Shown here: piece after piece, positions 38,098 to 46,408 of the stretch | Layout: every line of letters starts with the position of its first letter | How positions within the stretch are numbered: position 1 is the first letter of the stretch | From: Marinobacter lipolyticus SM19 | GTDB lineage: Bacteria > Pseudomonadota > Gammaproteobacteria > Pseudomonadales > Oleiphilaceae | NCBI RefSeq assembly: GCF_000397065.2 | Contig: NZ_KE007306.1 | Location: forward strand, 949,164-1,013,163 | Direction: 5' to 3' | DNA length: 64,000 nt | Translations under genes and position numbers: made by a program | Notes under the pieces: generated by a model | What the model was told of the DNA's origin: nothing | The model's database searches: none | What the model saw: the letters and a program-made list of their open reading frames with translations, nothing else

Positions 38098-38412
38098 TCA
38101 CTCATGAGAAGAGCCCAGCGGTTCTTCCAGAGAAAGTTCGTCGTAAAACTGCATGGTTCTTGAGTGAATATCCCGGTCGACCACCTCAAACACCCTGCCT
38201 GAGACGGAGGTGATGGAGCGGTACAACTTTTCCGGTCCCTCAGGCGGCTTCCAGGGAATGAAATAACTCACCGAGGGCTGCTCCTTGTCACCGACAAAGG
38301 TGCTTTCCAGGTCAATGTCTTCCTGTGCGATCACCGCCTTGGCGAATGTCAGGGTCAAAAGGACTGTGACAGCGACCAGCGGCGAGCCGGGTCGCGCGAT
38401 GTTTTTCAACAT
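38098..38412 (-). CDS. Small secreted protein of unknown function
   Basis: I do not recognise this 104-residue protein. It has an N-terminal signal peptide ending near A-K-A-V-I-A (cleavage before Q-E-D-I-D), and the mature part of about 75 residues is acidic and has no cysteine. It lies 9 bases after the TPR lipoprotein gene and 55 bases before the ExbB-type gene, so it belongs to the envelope operon and is probably periplasmic. Confidence 0.7.
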   Translation of the reverse strand: MLKNIARPGSPLVAVTVLLTLTFAKAVIAQEDIDLESTFVGDKEQPSVSYFIPWKPPEGPEKLYRSITSVSGRVFEVVDRDIHSRTMQFYDELSLEEPLGSSHE

Positions 38413-38421
38413 GGTGAACTC

Positions 38422-39270
38422 CTAGCCTTTGTCTGTCTGACCGTTTTCAGGGCCCTTGTCGGCAGCTACCGGATCCGACGATTCCGCAGGTAACTCCGAC
38501 GGTGGTGGCGGGTTGTCGATGAAACTGGTTTCAATACCGGTGCGACGGCGCACCTCGACCAGCCAGTTGCCGACTTTGGGGTCGTTACCATTGGTGAGGA
38601 AGTCGTAGGCCTCGTAGTGAGGCTGGGCCAGTTCCGGTTGGTTCAGGTAAAGGTCATAGAGGATGGCCAGGTTCAGATGGGCCCCTGGAAAATCCTTCCA
38701 CAGCTCCAGGGCATCAACATAGGTTTGTCTGGCGCCGTCAAAGTCACCCTGGCGACGCTGGAACAAGGCCAGTGCCATATAGGCGTTGACGTTGCTCCGA
38801 TTCACCTCGATGGCTTTGCGGTAGGCCGCCTCAGCCCGCTGCGGGTTGTCCCGTTTGTCAGCGATCTCCCCCAGCTTCACCCAGGGCCCCGACAGCGTCG
38901 GATAATTCACTGTCATCGCTTTGAATGCCTTGCGGGCTTCACGATACTGTTCATCGGCCATCAGTTTGCTGGCAGATCGGAAGGCAAGCCTCGCCGCCTG
39001 GGGAACTTCCGAATCGTCGGTGGTATAGGGATTCGGCTCAGCGATGTACGCAATCCTGTCGCCTTCCGGCGTGTACGCCTGTCGCGGGAGCGGGGCCTGG
39101 GCAGGGGACAGCCTGGCCGGTCGATGATCTGCCTCCACCGGCTGGGACACTTCCCTCTCAGTAGCCTCGTTGTTGCCCTGGGGCTGTGGGATCAGCGCGG
39201 CACAGCCAGACACGAGAATTATCCCCAGTATGCCAGCGGTACGTACGGAATTAACGGATACCTTCGCCAT
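38422..39270 (-). CDS. TPR lipoprotein (GltE/AglT-like by context)
   Basis: The 282-residue precursor has a signal peptide with lipobox V-S-G-C (cysteine near residue 23), a proline-rich spacer, and about four TPR-type helical repeats between residues 90 and 240, for example A-E-A-A-Y-R-K-A-I-E-V-N and H-L-N-L-A-I-L-Y-D-L-Y. The tail is proline/glutamate rich. The start at 39270 lies inside the end of the preceding gene (20-base overlap) with AGGTGG just upstream. A TPR lipoprotein next to AglRQS-like genes recalls GltE (AglT) in Myxococcus; this is inference. Confidence 0.82.
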   Translation of the reverse strand: MAKVSVNSVRTAGILGIILVSGCAALIPQPQGNNEATEREVSQPVEADHRPARLSPAQAPLPRQAYTPEGDRIAYIAEPNPYTTDDSEVPQAARLAFRSASKLMADEQYREARKAFKAMTVNYPTLSGPWVKLGEIADKRDNPQRAEAAYRKAIEVNRSNVNAYMALALFQRRQGDFDGARQTYVDALELWKDFPGAHLNLAILYDLYLNQPELAQPHYEAYDFLTNGNDPKVGNWLVEVRRRTGIETSFIDNPPPPSELPAESSDPVAADKGPENGQTDKG

Positions 39271-42097
39271 AAGCCACCTGTACTTCTTGTTTGTCGAATC
39301 GCGCCGGATTGAGCCTGGCCATGTCTTCAAAGCTCTTTTGCACCCAGCGGTTGAAGATGCCGTTCCATGAGCGCTCGATATTCGCCTGATGAAGCTCGAT
39401 GGCGAGCTCCTCAAACGGTATCGCCTGTTCTTCCAGCACCAGTTCGTACTGCATTCTTTCCAGATCGCTCAGCCCCGCCGGTCGGGGAGCATCCATCAGC
39501 TCCCGGGCAAACTGGCCATAGAGGTTGGCAATGTTGTAACTGGCGCGGGTGGTCTGTTCGAGCACACCGTATTCCGCCGCTTGCTGGTAACGGTCGAGGG
39601 CGTTCTTCAACTTTTCGTTCTTGCGCGGAATGTTTTTGTTGAGTGGCGCGCGCAGCTTCACCCGGTCAAATTCAATGCGCCAGTAATCGCCGTATTCGTT
39701 GTTGGCCCACGCCGCCAGCCATTCAGAACGGTCGCTCTGCCAGGAGCCAGGAGCCTTGTTGTGACCATCGATCACCCGGCGCAGCCAGTAAAGATGGCGA
39801 TTGAGGTCGTTGTGGCGCTTGTACAGATAGGCTACGTGGTAGCGGGCTTCCATGCGGGTGTCGAACGGCTCTTCGTAATCGAAGGCCCACTTTTTGAAGT
39901 ACGCCAGGGCCTGCTGCTCCTCACCGGCCTGCTCGTAGAGTTCGGCGGCCAGGAACAGCGCATCACGCCGTTCTGCGGCACTGGCATTGCTGTTGTAGAT
40001 TGCCTCGTATTCCCTGGCGGCACTGGCCCACTGCTCGTCCTGTTCGTAGGCGTAGGCGATTTTCTGTGGCAGCGTCGCGGCCAGCTTGTGGTTAGGGAAC
40101 AGGCGGCGCAGCTCGTGCATTTCCGTTAACGCCCGCTCCCAGCTTTCCAGCTTCATCAGGTAGGTGGCAGCGTCGAACTGGGCGGCCACTCGTGCGTCGG
40201 TATTGGGGGCAACGGCCTTGATGCGCAGGAACTGGTCAATGGCACCGACCATATCCTCGACGGCCAGGGCCTGTTCACCCTGCTTGTAGATGGTGATGGC
40301 CATACGCTCGGTTACCTTGCCGGACTCTTCGCTGTCGGCCGGAATGTAATCCAGTTGCTTGCGGTAACCTTGCTCCGCTGCAGCATAGTCGCCCAGCTCA
40401 TATTGGCTGTGTGCGATCACGCCATAGGCGGTGCGGTTGAGGTCGCGATCCACGGTACCCGCCCCGCTGACTACACTGGTAGCGACTTCCAGCGCCTTCT
40501 CGTAGCGTCCCAGCTCGAACAGTTCCTCCGAAGCTTTGGCAAGAACGGCACCGGACCGCTCGTCCGCACGGTATTCCTGAACAAAGCGCAACTGGCTCTC
40601 CACCGCCTTGCTACGCCATTGGGTCAGCTCGTCGCTCTGCTTCCCGGCACTGGCAATAACCTGCTCCACCTGTTTCTGATAGGCCACAATGGCGGCATAA
40701 CCGGCATCCGGACCGTACTCGGGGTGGCGGAACTCGTAGGCACTGCGCTCGTAGTCAACGATGGCCCCCGGGTAGTCTTCGCCGTCAAAGGCGGCTTCGG
40801 CACGCATGTACACCATTTCCGGAACACGCGGATCTTTCGGGAAGGTCTGCTCGTATTCGCTGTAGAAATCCGCCGCCTTGAGGAAGCTGGTGCGTTGCTC
40901 GCCGGCCATGGCCACGGCTTTTGATGCCTTGACGCTGTCTTCTGCCAACTCCCGCTTCAGGCGTTGGCCGGTGGCGTGGTAATGGCGGGCCAGCTCATCG
41001 ATATAGGTTTTCAGGTTCGGTATAACCTTGGCCTTGATGTCCGCCGGCTTGGTTTGCCAGAACTCAGAGCGAATGCCGTAGTTGCGCACATAGCGCTCTT
41101 TCTCCGGCAATACCTGCTGGGAGAATTCACCATCCACATAAGCCCGGATCATTTCCGAGTGCATTTCCGGCGCACGGTCGGAGTCCGGATTGCTTTCTAC
41201 GAACGCCCGGAATGACGACGCGGAGTCTTCGTAACGCTCTTTTTCCAGGTAATGCTCGCCCAGGCTGGAATACAGGATCCAGGTGTATTTGGCAGCCTCG
41301 GGGCGCCCCGCGAACATGGCGTCGATCTTGCCCGCGCCACCGGCATGGGCGAGCCCCACACTCATGATCCGCAGGGTGTCATCCACCAGGGAGCGGTCCA
41401 CATTGTCGAGTTTTTCAACCTTGCCATCTTCTGGCATCAAACGGTCGAGTACCCGGGAGAAGGACATCAGGCTGCGGTCGTAATCGCTCAATTTGTAGCG
41501 CGCCCAGCCGAGCAGGTAATAGGAATTGTTGAGGAACTCGGACTCCCCGCCGATGGCGACCACAGACTGGTAGGCTCTCTCCGCCTCTTCGTATTGCTCG
41601 TGCCGGAAATGGATATCGCCCTTGCGGAAATACACTTCCGACAACCGGCCGGAGTCGGGATGGTCCTCGATGAAACGATCCAGGATTTTCTGGGCTTCAC
41701 GGTCACGGCCGTCCAGGTCATAGGCCTTGGCCAACTGATACATGGCTTCCGCGTTTTCGTCAGCGCCGGGGTATTTCTCCAGAAGCTGATGGTAGGCGCT
41801 GATCGCTTCGGGGAAGTAACCATCGTCACCAGGCAACACGCCCAGAAGCTGGTGGTAGTCCCCTTCCAGCATGTACACGCTGGCAATCCGACGCTCAATC
41901 TGTTCCTTGAGTTTGCGCTCTTCCACCACCTCCAGCAGCCGGCGGTATTCCTCCCGCACGTCGGCATGGCGCACACTTGGCAGGGGGATGTCGTTCAGTG
42001 CCGGGCCCTGGTCCTGCAACCGGCCGATGGTTTGGCCGCTATCGAAGGTGCCACAGCCACTCAGCAACAATGCCAGCATTACGGCGCTAGATCGCAT
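39251..42097 (-). CDS. Very large TPR lipoprotein (GltD/AgmU-like by context)
   Basis: The 948-residue precursor has a short signal peptide with lipobox L-S-G-C (near residue 15) and then many TPR-like helical repeats along almost its whole length, such as A-I-S-A-Y-H-Q-L-L-E-K-Y-P-G and A-E-R-A-Y-Q-S-V-V-A-I-G-G. It is likely to be a periplasmic scaffold attached to the outer membrane. The true start at 42097 is inside the previous gene (11-base overlap); the longer frame has no signal peptide at its front. Large TPR proteins are typical of Glt machines. No enzyme motifs are visible. Confidence 0.85.
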   Translation of the reverse strand: MRSSAVMLALLLSGCGTFDSGQTIGRLQDQGPALNDIPLPSVRHADVREEYRRLLEVVEERKLKEQIERRIASVYMLEGDYHQLLGVLPGDDGYFPEAISAYHQLLEKYPGADENAEAMYQLAKAYDLDGRDREAQKILDRFIEDHPDSGRLSEVYFRKGDIHFRHEQYEEAERAYQSVVAIGGESEFLNNSYYLLGWARYKLSDYDRSLMSFSRVLDRLMPEDGKVEKLDNVDRSLVDDTLRIMSVGLAHAGGAGKIDAMFAGRPEAAKYTWILYSSLGEHYLEKERYEDSASSFRAFVESNPDSDRAPEMHSEMIRAYVDGEFSQQVLPEKERYVRNYGIRSEFWQTKPADIKAKVIPNLKTYIDELARHYHATGQRLKRELAEDSVKASKAVAMAGEQRTSFLKAADFYSEYEQTFPKDPRVPEMVYMRAEAAFDGEDYPGAIVDYERSAYEFRHPEYGPDAGYAAIVAYQKQVEQVIASAGKQSDELTQWRSKAVESQLRFVQEYRADERSGAVLAKASEELFELGRYEKALEVATSVVSGAGTVDRDLNRTAYGVIAHSQYELGDYAAAEQGYRKQLDYIPADSEESGKVTERMAITIYKQGEQALAVEDMVGAIDQFLRIKAVAPNTDARVAAQFDAATYLMKLESWERALTEMHELRRLFPNHKLAATLPQKIAYAYEQDEQWASAAREYEAIYNSNASAAERRDALFLAAELYEQAGEEQQALAYFKKWAFDYEEPFDTRMEARYHVAYLYKRHNDLNRHLYWLRRVIDGHNKAPGSWQSDRSEWLAAWANNEYGDYWRIEFDRVKLRAPLNKNIPRKNEKLKNALDRYQQAAEYGVLEQTTRASYNIANLYGQFARELMDAPRPAGLSDLERMQYELVLEEQAIPFEELAIELHQANIERSWNGIFNRWVQKSFEDMARLNPARFDKQEVQVAYGEGIR

Positions 42098-43877
42098 CGT
42101 TACTCTCCCCACTTTCCGCGCGTTCGTCCTGTCGTTCCACACTGGCGTTGTTGACGGTCGCCTCGTTTGTCTCAGTGCCGTCCAACTCCAGGAGAGAGCG
42201 ATCAAGAATACGGACTTTCGCCAACTGGGCCTCTACCTGATAGTGCTTCAGCCGTTGCTCATGGATATCGAGTTCGGTCGACACCAGGGTGAGCATGACG
42301 TCTTCAAGCTTGGCAATCAGCGCTTCGGTCTGTGCCACGTTATCGTCAACCGCAGCCATCATGCGCCGGACTTTGGCTTCGTAGTGGGCACCGCTGCTAC
42401 TTGAGCCACCACTGCGCAGACCATCCAGCATGGTCTGGCTGTTCTTCACTTCGAAGGCCAGACTGTCCAGCAGCCATTGCACTTGCTGCCGTTGCTCCGG
42501 GGCCAGGCCAGCCACGCGGTTGGTCAGGGCGTCGTGATCTGTCTTGATCTGCCCGGCCGTTGCGGCCAGATCACTCAGTTGCCGTGTTCGATGTTCGCTC
42601 GCCAGGGATTGACTGCGGGCAGCCAGAATGACGTCGAAGTCGTTTTTGCGGTTTTTCCACGACTCCAGGTTGTTGCGAATGGCGTAGAGATCGCGCAGGT
42701 CCTTGAGCACGGACTGGAAACTGTGATCGGACATCAGCTCCACCAGGAACGGCGACAGGTAATTGGCCGAAACCGACGGTGCCCGTCCAAACCAGTCACT
42801 CTCCCCCAACACTTTGTCGAGGTTGCGAACAAACAGCTCCATGATGTCTGCTTCCGCCAGGGAACTGCGTGCCTGGTCCAGCCAGGTCAGCGCCGTGCCG
42901 AACTGGTTGTCGGCGTCAATGAACCCTTGGGCAGCGCGGCCGTCGAGCCCCATCTGCTCATAGACGTGGGGCTTGAGCAGCAATGCTTCCTGCACCTCCG
43001 GCAAGGCTATGGAACGATTGGCCAACACCTCCAGAGGCCCCAGCGCATCCCGGAAGGCGCCGTCATTGACGGACTGCCAGCTGGCCCCCAGAAGACCGCG
43101 ATTGGAGTAGGCTCCGTGGGTACGGACATGGGAGAACTGCTGGCGAGATTGTTCGTACTCCCCTTCGCGGGCGTGGAGGAAAGACAACGCCATGCGTGCG
43201 CGGTCTGCCAATCGGGACAGCTCCTCACTGTCGCCGCCATATGCCACCACACGCTCCAGTGCCTCGTATGCGAGACCGGGCTGCTGCTGATTGCCATAGG
43301 CAATGCCCAGGTTGAAGAAAAAATAGGGAGCGTACGGGCTATCGGTATCAATGCTGGCGGTGATGCTGTCGCTGGCTTCGAAGTAACCGAGTTTGACGTT
43401 CACCAAAGCGGCCAGGTAGCGGTATTCAGCGTCCAGTGACTCCGGCAACCGGCCCCGCACATTCGACAGATTGCGTGCGGCGCGCTCGGTATCCCCACGC
43501 TGGTATTGCATTTTGCCCAGGTAAAACCACGCCCGGTTACGGGCCTGTTCCGAGACGTTACCCTCGGCCACCCGGGTGAAGATATCCTCGGCCTGGACAT
43601 CCAGCCCGTAGGACAGGCTGACACCACCTTTCAGCAGTTCCGGATAGGTGCCATGTCCGTGGATACCGCCCTTCTCTTCCGCGTAGGCGTACTCAACCAG
43701 CGCACCGAAATAGTCCTGCTGGTAGAACTCGTAGAGTATGGCGCCGTACTTCAGATCCTGGACCCGCTCGGTTGCCAGGCTTTGACCAGCACCACCCACC
43801 GCCACGACTGCGGCAACGGAGAGCGATAACAACCGGCGGGTTCCTTGCGCGTTTTTCCTCACCCACGTCCGCATCAT
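42087..43877 (-). CDS. Secreted TPR protein (GltC-like by context)
   Basis: This 596-residue protein has a signal peptide ending about S-L-A-T (near residue 36) and several TPR-type repeats between residues 60 and 330 (for example N-R-A-W-F-Y-L-G-K-M-Q-Y-Q-R-G and Y-F-F-F-N-L-G-I-A-Y-G-N). The C-terminal third is predicted to be mainly alpha-helical with coiled-coil character and ends in an acidic tail. No lipobox is present, so it should be soluble in the periplasm. Two consecutive ATG codons make the exact start ambiguous. It starts four bases after the end of the preceding operon gene. Confidence 0.85.
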   Translation of the reverse strand: MMRTWVRKNAQGTRRLLSLSVAAVVAVGGAGQSLATERVQDLKYGAILYEFYQQDYFGALVEYAYAEEKGGIHGHGTYPELLKGGVSLSYGLDVQAEDIFTRVAEGNVSEQARNRAWFYLGKMQYQRGDTERAARNLSNVRGRLPESLDAEYRYLAALVNVKLGYFEASDSITASIDTDSPYAPYFFFNLGIAYGNQQQPGLAYEALERVVAYGGDSEELSRLADRARMALSFLHAREGEYEQSRQQFSHVRTHGAYSNRGLLGASWQSVNDGAFRDALGPLEVLANRSIALPEVQEALLLKPHVYEQMGLDGRAAQGFIDADNQFGTALTWLDQARSSLAEADIMELFVRNLDKVLGESDWFGRAPSVSANYLSPFLVELMSDHSFQSVLKDLRDLYAIRNNLESWKNRKNDFDVILAARSQSLASEHRTRQLSDLAATAGQIKTDHDALTNRVAGLAPEQRQQVQWLLDSLAFEVKNSQTMLDGLRSGGSSSSGAHYEAKVRRMMAAVDDNVAQTEALIAKLEDVMLTLVSTELDIHEQRLKHYQVEAQLAKVRILDRSLLELDGTETNEATVNNASVERQDERAESGESNDAI

Positions 43878-43881
43878 AGAC

Positions 43882-44538
43882 TCACCATTCCCGGATGCTG
43901 AATTCGGGCTGCTGCCGGGCTTCCGAATCTTCGATACTCAACTCGACATACTTGGGACCACTGCCCTTGGTGATGGCGTGGGTAGTACCCCGCTTGTACT
44001 CGCGGCCATTGGGGCCGGCGCCAACGAAAAATGCGGACACGGTATGCTCGCCGGGGCTGATATTGCCCAGGTGCAGGCGGTGCATGCCGCCTTTGGCCAG
44101 TGCTTCCCGTTCCTGGTCGCTGTAGAGGTAGCTGGTGACGGTTTCACTGTCGACTTTGAGTTTGACGCCCTCAAGACGAAAAAACTCGCCGACGTCCAGA
44201 GACAGAAAAACACTGAGTTGAGTATTGGCAGGAAATAACAGGTCCTCTTCAAGTACCCGAAGGTTCTTGTTCAGCGCTACCACTGATTGCTTTAACCCCT
44301 GGATATCCCGTGACAATTCATTGACCGCCTGCTGCGCCTGCTGGCGGCTTTTGCGGATCGACATCGGAGTTTCGATGATCTGGTCGAGCGCCGCAGCGGG
44401 AACGCTCTTGCTGGTGCCATCCGCCGCCAGCGCCTGACCTGTCATGGGGCACAGCACCGCCAACAGCATCGCCATAACCGCACGACGCCGTACCGGCCTG
44501 ACCCAACTGGCAAACCCTTGAACAGTAATCTTAGCCAT
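43882..44538 (-). CDS. Secreted protein with coiled coil and beta-rich domain, first gene of the envelope operon
   Basis: I do not recognise a named family. The 218-residue precursor has a long signal peptide ending near Q-A-L-A-A-D (about residue 38), a helical segment with heptads (about 60-100: S-R-Q-Q-A-Q-Q-A-V-N-E-L) and a C-terminal beta-rich domain containing H-L-G-N-I-S-P-G-E-H-T-V-S-A-F-F-V-G, which resembles an immunoglobulin-like or PEGA-type fold. GGAGGAGC precedes the ATG at 44538; a longer upstream frame lacks this site. A sigma-70 promoter lies about 125 bases upstream. Confidence 0.75.
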   Translation of the reverse strand: MAKITVQGFASWVRPVRRRAVMAMLLAVLCPMTGQALAADGTSKSVPAAALDQIIETPMSIRKSRQQAQQAVNELSRDIQGLKQSVVALNKNLRVLEEDLLFPANTQLSVFLSLDVGEFFRLEGVKLKVDSETVTSYLYSDQEREALAKGGMHRLHLGNISPGEHTVSAFFVGAGPNGREYKRGTTHAITKGSGPKYVELSIEDSEARQQPEFSIREW

Positions 44539-44913
44539 GGTGCTCCTCCGCCAACTCTGATTCGATTCGCTGGCTACGACTGAAAAACGGGGCACTGGCT
44601 TTTGAGGTTTCTGACGCTTGCCCGGGGAGCTCTTTTACTGGCCCTTGGTTCCCGATGGTCAGATTTATTGTCCTGAAAGTGTCATTCGTCAAATAACGTA
44701 AAATAACCTAGCACATGCTCTCTGCGATTCACCTACGCCTTTTCGCTCATTTTTCATTTCTGTGATTCCCCTCATGTTTCCCGACAGACAGAGTTGCCCT
44801 GCTCACATCGACGGTGCAAAGTCCGCCGGAAAGTGAATTTTTTATTCAACAAAAACATATGTTTACATACTTTTACATTTTTTAACAATGAATCAGGGCG
44901 GCTACAGAGAACC
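44539..44913. other. Divergent intergenic region between the envelope operon and the beta-barrel genes
   Basis: This 375-base stretch has no protein gene. It contains the minus-strand promoter (44664-44692), then a hairpin-prone segment near 44800-44820, and a strongly AT-rich run (44836-44890) with repeated TTTACA hexamers just before the plus-strand gene. I see no clear operator palindrome or known riboswitch. Shared control of both transcripts from here is likely. Confidence 0.55.
44664..44692 (-). promoter_or_regulatory. Sigma-70 type promoter of the 11-gene envelope operon
   Basis: On the minus strand TTGACG (complement of 44687-44692) and AATAAA (complement of 44664-44669) are spaced by 17 bases. 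The -35 element is near consensus and the -10 element is moderate. The expected leader is about 120 bases. Confidence 0.5.
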
Positions 44914-45711
44914 ATGAAAGGATGTACCGGCGAGCGGCATTGCAGGCAGAAAGTTCCCAGAGACAGGTCATTGTCTAATGTGGCATTTGCCATTGTCAGC
45001 CTGCTCTGTTCTGCCTGGGCGGGTGCGGCGGATCAGGACAGCGATGGCGTGGTTCTGTACGTTGTCGATCCATTCGTTGAGATGCACACGGCTCCGGGAC
45101 GCGGATATCCGGTATTCCACGTCATCGAGAAAGGCGAGCCAGTCGAAATCCTCAAACGCAAAACCAACTGGTACAAGGTGCGAACCCCGGCTGGAGAGGA
45201 AGGCTGGACCAAGGCCGCCCAGCTTGGCCGTACGCTGGCGCCGACGGGCATTCCCGCAGACCTGCCGGAAGTGGGCCATGGTGAGTATCTGGAGTCCAGC
45301 TGGAGGGTCGGTTTTACCGCCGGACAGTTCGAGGACTCCACCAGCTTCAGCCTGACCCTGGGCTACCGCCCCCTGAGCTGGGCCGGAGTGGAAGTGGAGG
45401 CAGGCAAAATCTACAACCAGTCCGTCACCAGCGACTACTACAGTGCCAATGTCATCATCGAACCGTTCCAGCAATGGGACATCACACCCTACGCTCTGGC
45501 AGGCGTATCCCGATTTTCCTTCGATGCCCGCCAGAAAATCCTGTTGAGCGAGATCGGTGATGCGGACGCTGTTAACTTCGGCGGGGGTGCCAGCTACTAC
45601 ATTGGCCGTAATTTCCTGGTCCGGGCCGAGTACCGCGTCTACTCGGTTTCATCCAATTCAGACACCACAGGTTTAAGCGAATGGAAAATCGGATTGAACA
45701 CTTTCTTTTGA
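44914..45711 (+). CDS. SH3-domain outer-membrane beta-barrel protein
   Basis: The 265-residue precursor has a signal peptide ending near W-A-G-A-A-D (about residue 39), a bacterial SH3 domain (about 43-105: V-L-Y-V-V-D-P-F-V-E-M-H-T-A-P-G through K-V-R-T-P-A-G-E-E-G-W-T), and a C-terminal region of alternating strands ending in Phe (G-L-N-T-F-F), typical of an outer-membrane beta-barrel. SH3 domains of this kind often bind peptidoglycan. The frame is open 40 codons further up but without a signal peptide. It overlaps the next gene by 31 bases. Confidence 0.85.
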   Translation: MKGCTGERHCRQKVPRDRSLSNVAFAIVSLLCSAWAGAADQDSDGVVLYVVDPFVEMHTAPGRGYPVFHVIEKGEPVEILKRKTNWYKVRTPAGEEGWTKAAQLGRTLAPTGIPADLPEVGHGEYLESSWRVGFTAGQFEDSTSFSLTLGYRPLSWAGVEVEAGKIYNQSVTSDYYSANVIIEPFQQWDITPYALAGVSRFSFDARQKILLSEIGDADAVNFGGGASYYIGRNFLVRAEYRVYSVSSNSDTTGLSEWKIGLNTFF

Positions 45712-46379
45712 GCCAGAAGAGCGCTCGCAACGGGTTGACCGCGCTGATGCTCACGGGTATCGGTGCCCTGCCGTTGCAGGCACTGGCTGCGGAATCCGCG
45801 GCCGATGACAAGCCGGCGCCAGTCCAGGTCATTGCCCCGGAAGTCCAGCCTCGAACCATCAAGGAGGCAGACATCGATGCCGAATTTTTTGAGGTTGGCG
45901 GCTTTGCCGGGCTGCTGTCCATCGACAATTTCAGCACCGAGCCATTGATCGGAGTCAGCGCTGCCTTCCACGCCACCGAGGATTTCTTCATTCAGTTCAA
46001 CTATGGGATGGCGGAAGCCGGCCTTACGTCCTTTGAAGAGCTTAGTGGCAGCAATGTCCGCCTGCTGAGCAGCTCGGATCGCGACTTCATCTACTACGAT
46101 TTCCTGCTGGGCTACAATATTTTCCCGGGTGAGATCTTTTTCAGCGACACCCTGGCCTTCAACTCGGCTTTTTATCTGGTGGGGGGTGTTGGCAACACCG
46201 AGTTCGGCGGTGAAAACAATTTCACCACTACCTTCGGCACAGGGTTCCGCGTGGTACTGCTGGACTGGCTGACCGTACATGTGGATTTCCGGGACCATAT
46301 GTTCAAGAGTGACCTGATCCGGGAGTCACAGCTGACTCATAACATCGAACTGTCATCCGGGGTTACCCTGTTCTTCTGA
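45681..46379 (+). CDS. Outer-membrane beta-barrel protein (GltA/GltB/Nfs-like by context)
   Basis: The 232-residue precursor has a signal peptide ending near Q-A-L-A-A-E (about residue 37), then amphipathic beta strands such as P-L-I-G-V-S-A-A-F-H and D-F-F-I-Q-F-N-Y-G-M and a C-terminal Phe (T-L-F-F), as in small outer-membrane barrels. It starts 31 bases inside the preceding gene, so the pair is translationally linked. Two small barrels next to an AglRQS-like motor match the GltA/GltB and NfsA-C components of Myxococcus machines. Confidence 0.82.
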   Translation: MENRIEHFLLSQKSARNGLTALMLTGIGALPLQALAAESAADDKPAPVQVIAPEVQPRTIKEADIDAEFFEVGGFAGLLSIDNFSTEPLIGVSAAFHATEDFFIQFNYGMAEAGLTSFEELSGSNVRLLSSSDRDFIYYDFLLGYNIFPGEIFFSDTLAFNSAFYLVGGVGNTEFGGENNFTTTFGTGFRVVLLDWLTVHVDFRDHMFKSDLIRESQLTHNIELSSGVTLFF

Positions 46380-46386
46380 TCCGGCT

Positions 46387-46406
46387 GCCGCCCTGGCCGG
46401 GGCGGC
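46387..46406. other. GC hairpin between convergent genes
   Basis: GCCGCCC (46387-46393) pairs with GGGCGGC (46400-46406) around a six-base loop. No T run follows, so termination is uncertain. It lies between the convergent barrel gene and lipoprotein gene. Confidence 0.4.
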
Positions 46407-46408
46407 GC

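Noticed and set aside
44775..44850. Possible cyclic-di-GMP (GEMM) riboswitch, because of a GGTGCAAAG segment near the machine genes
   Set aside because: The first half of the motif and the pairing pattern do not fit; only a short hairpin is supported. A covariance-model search would decide.
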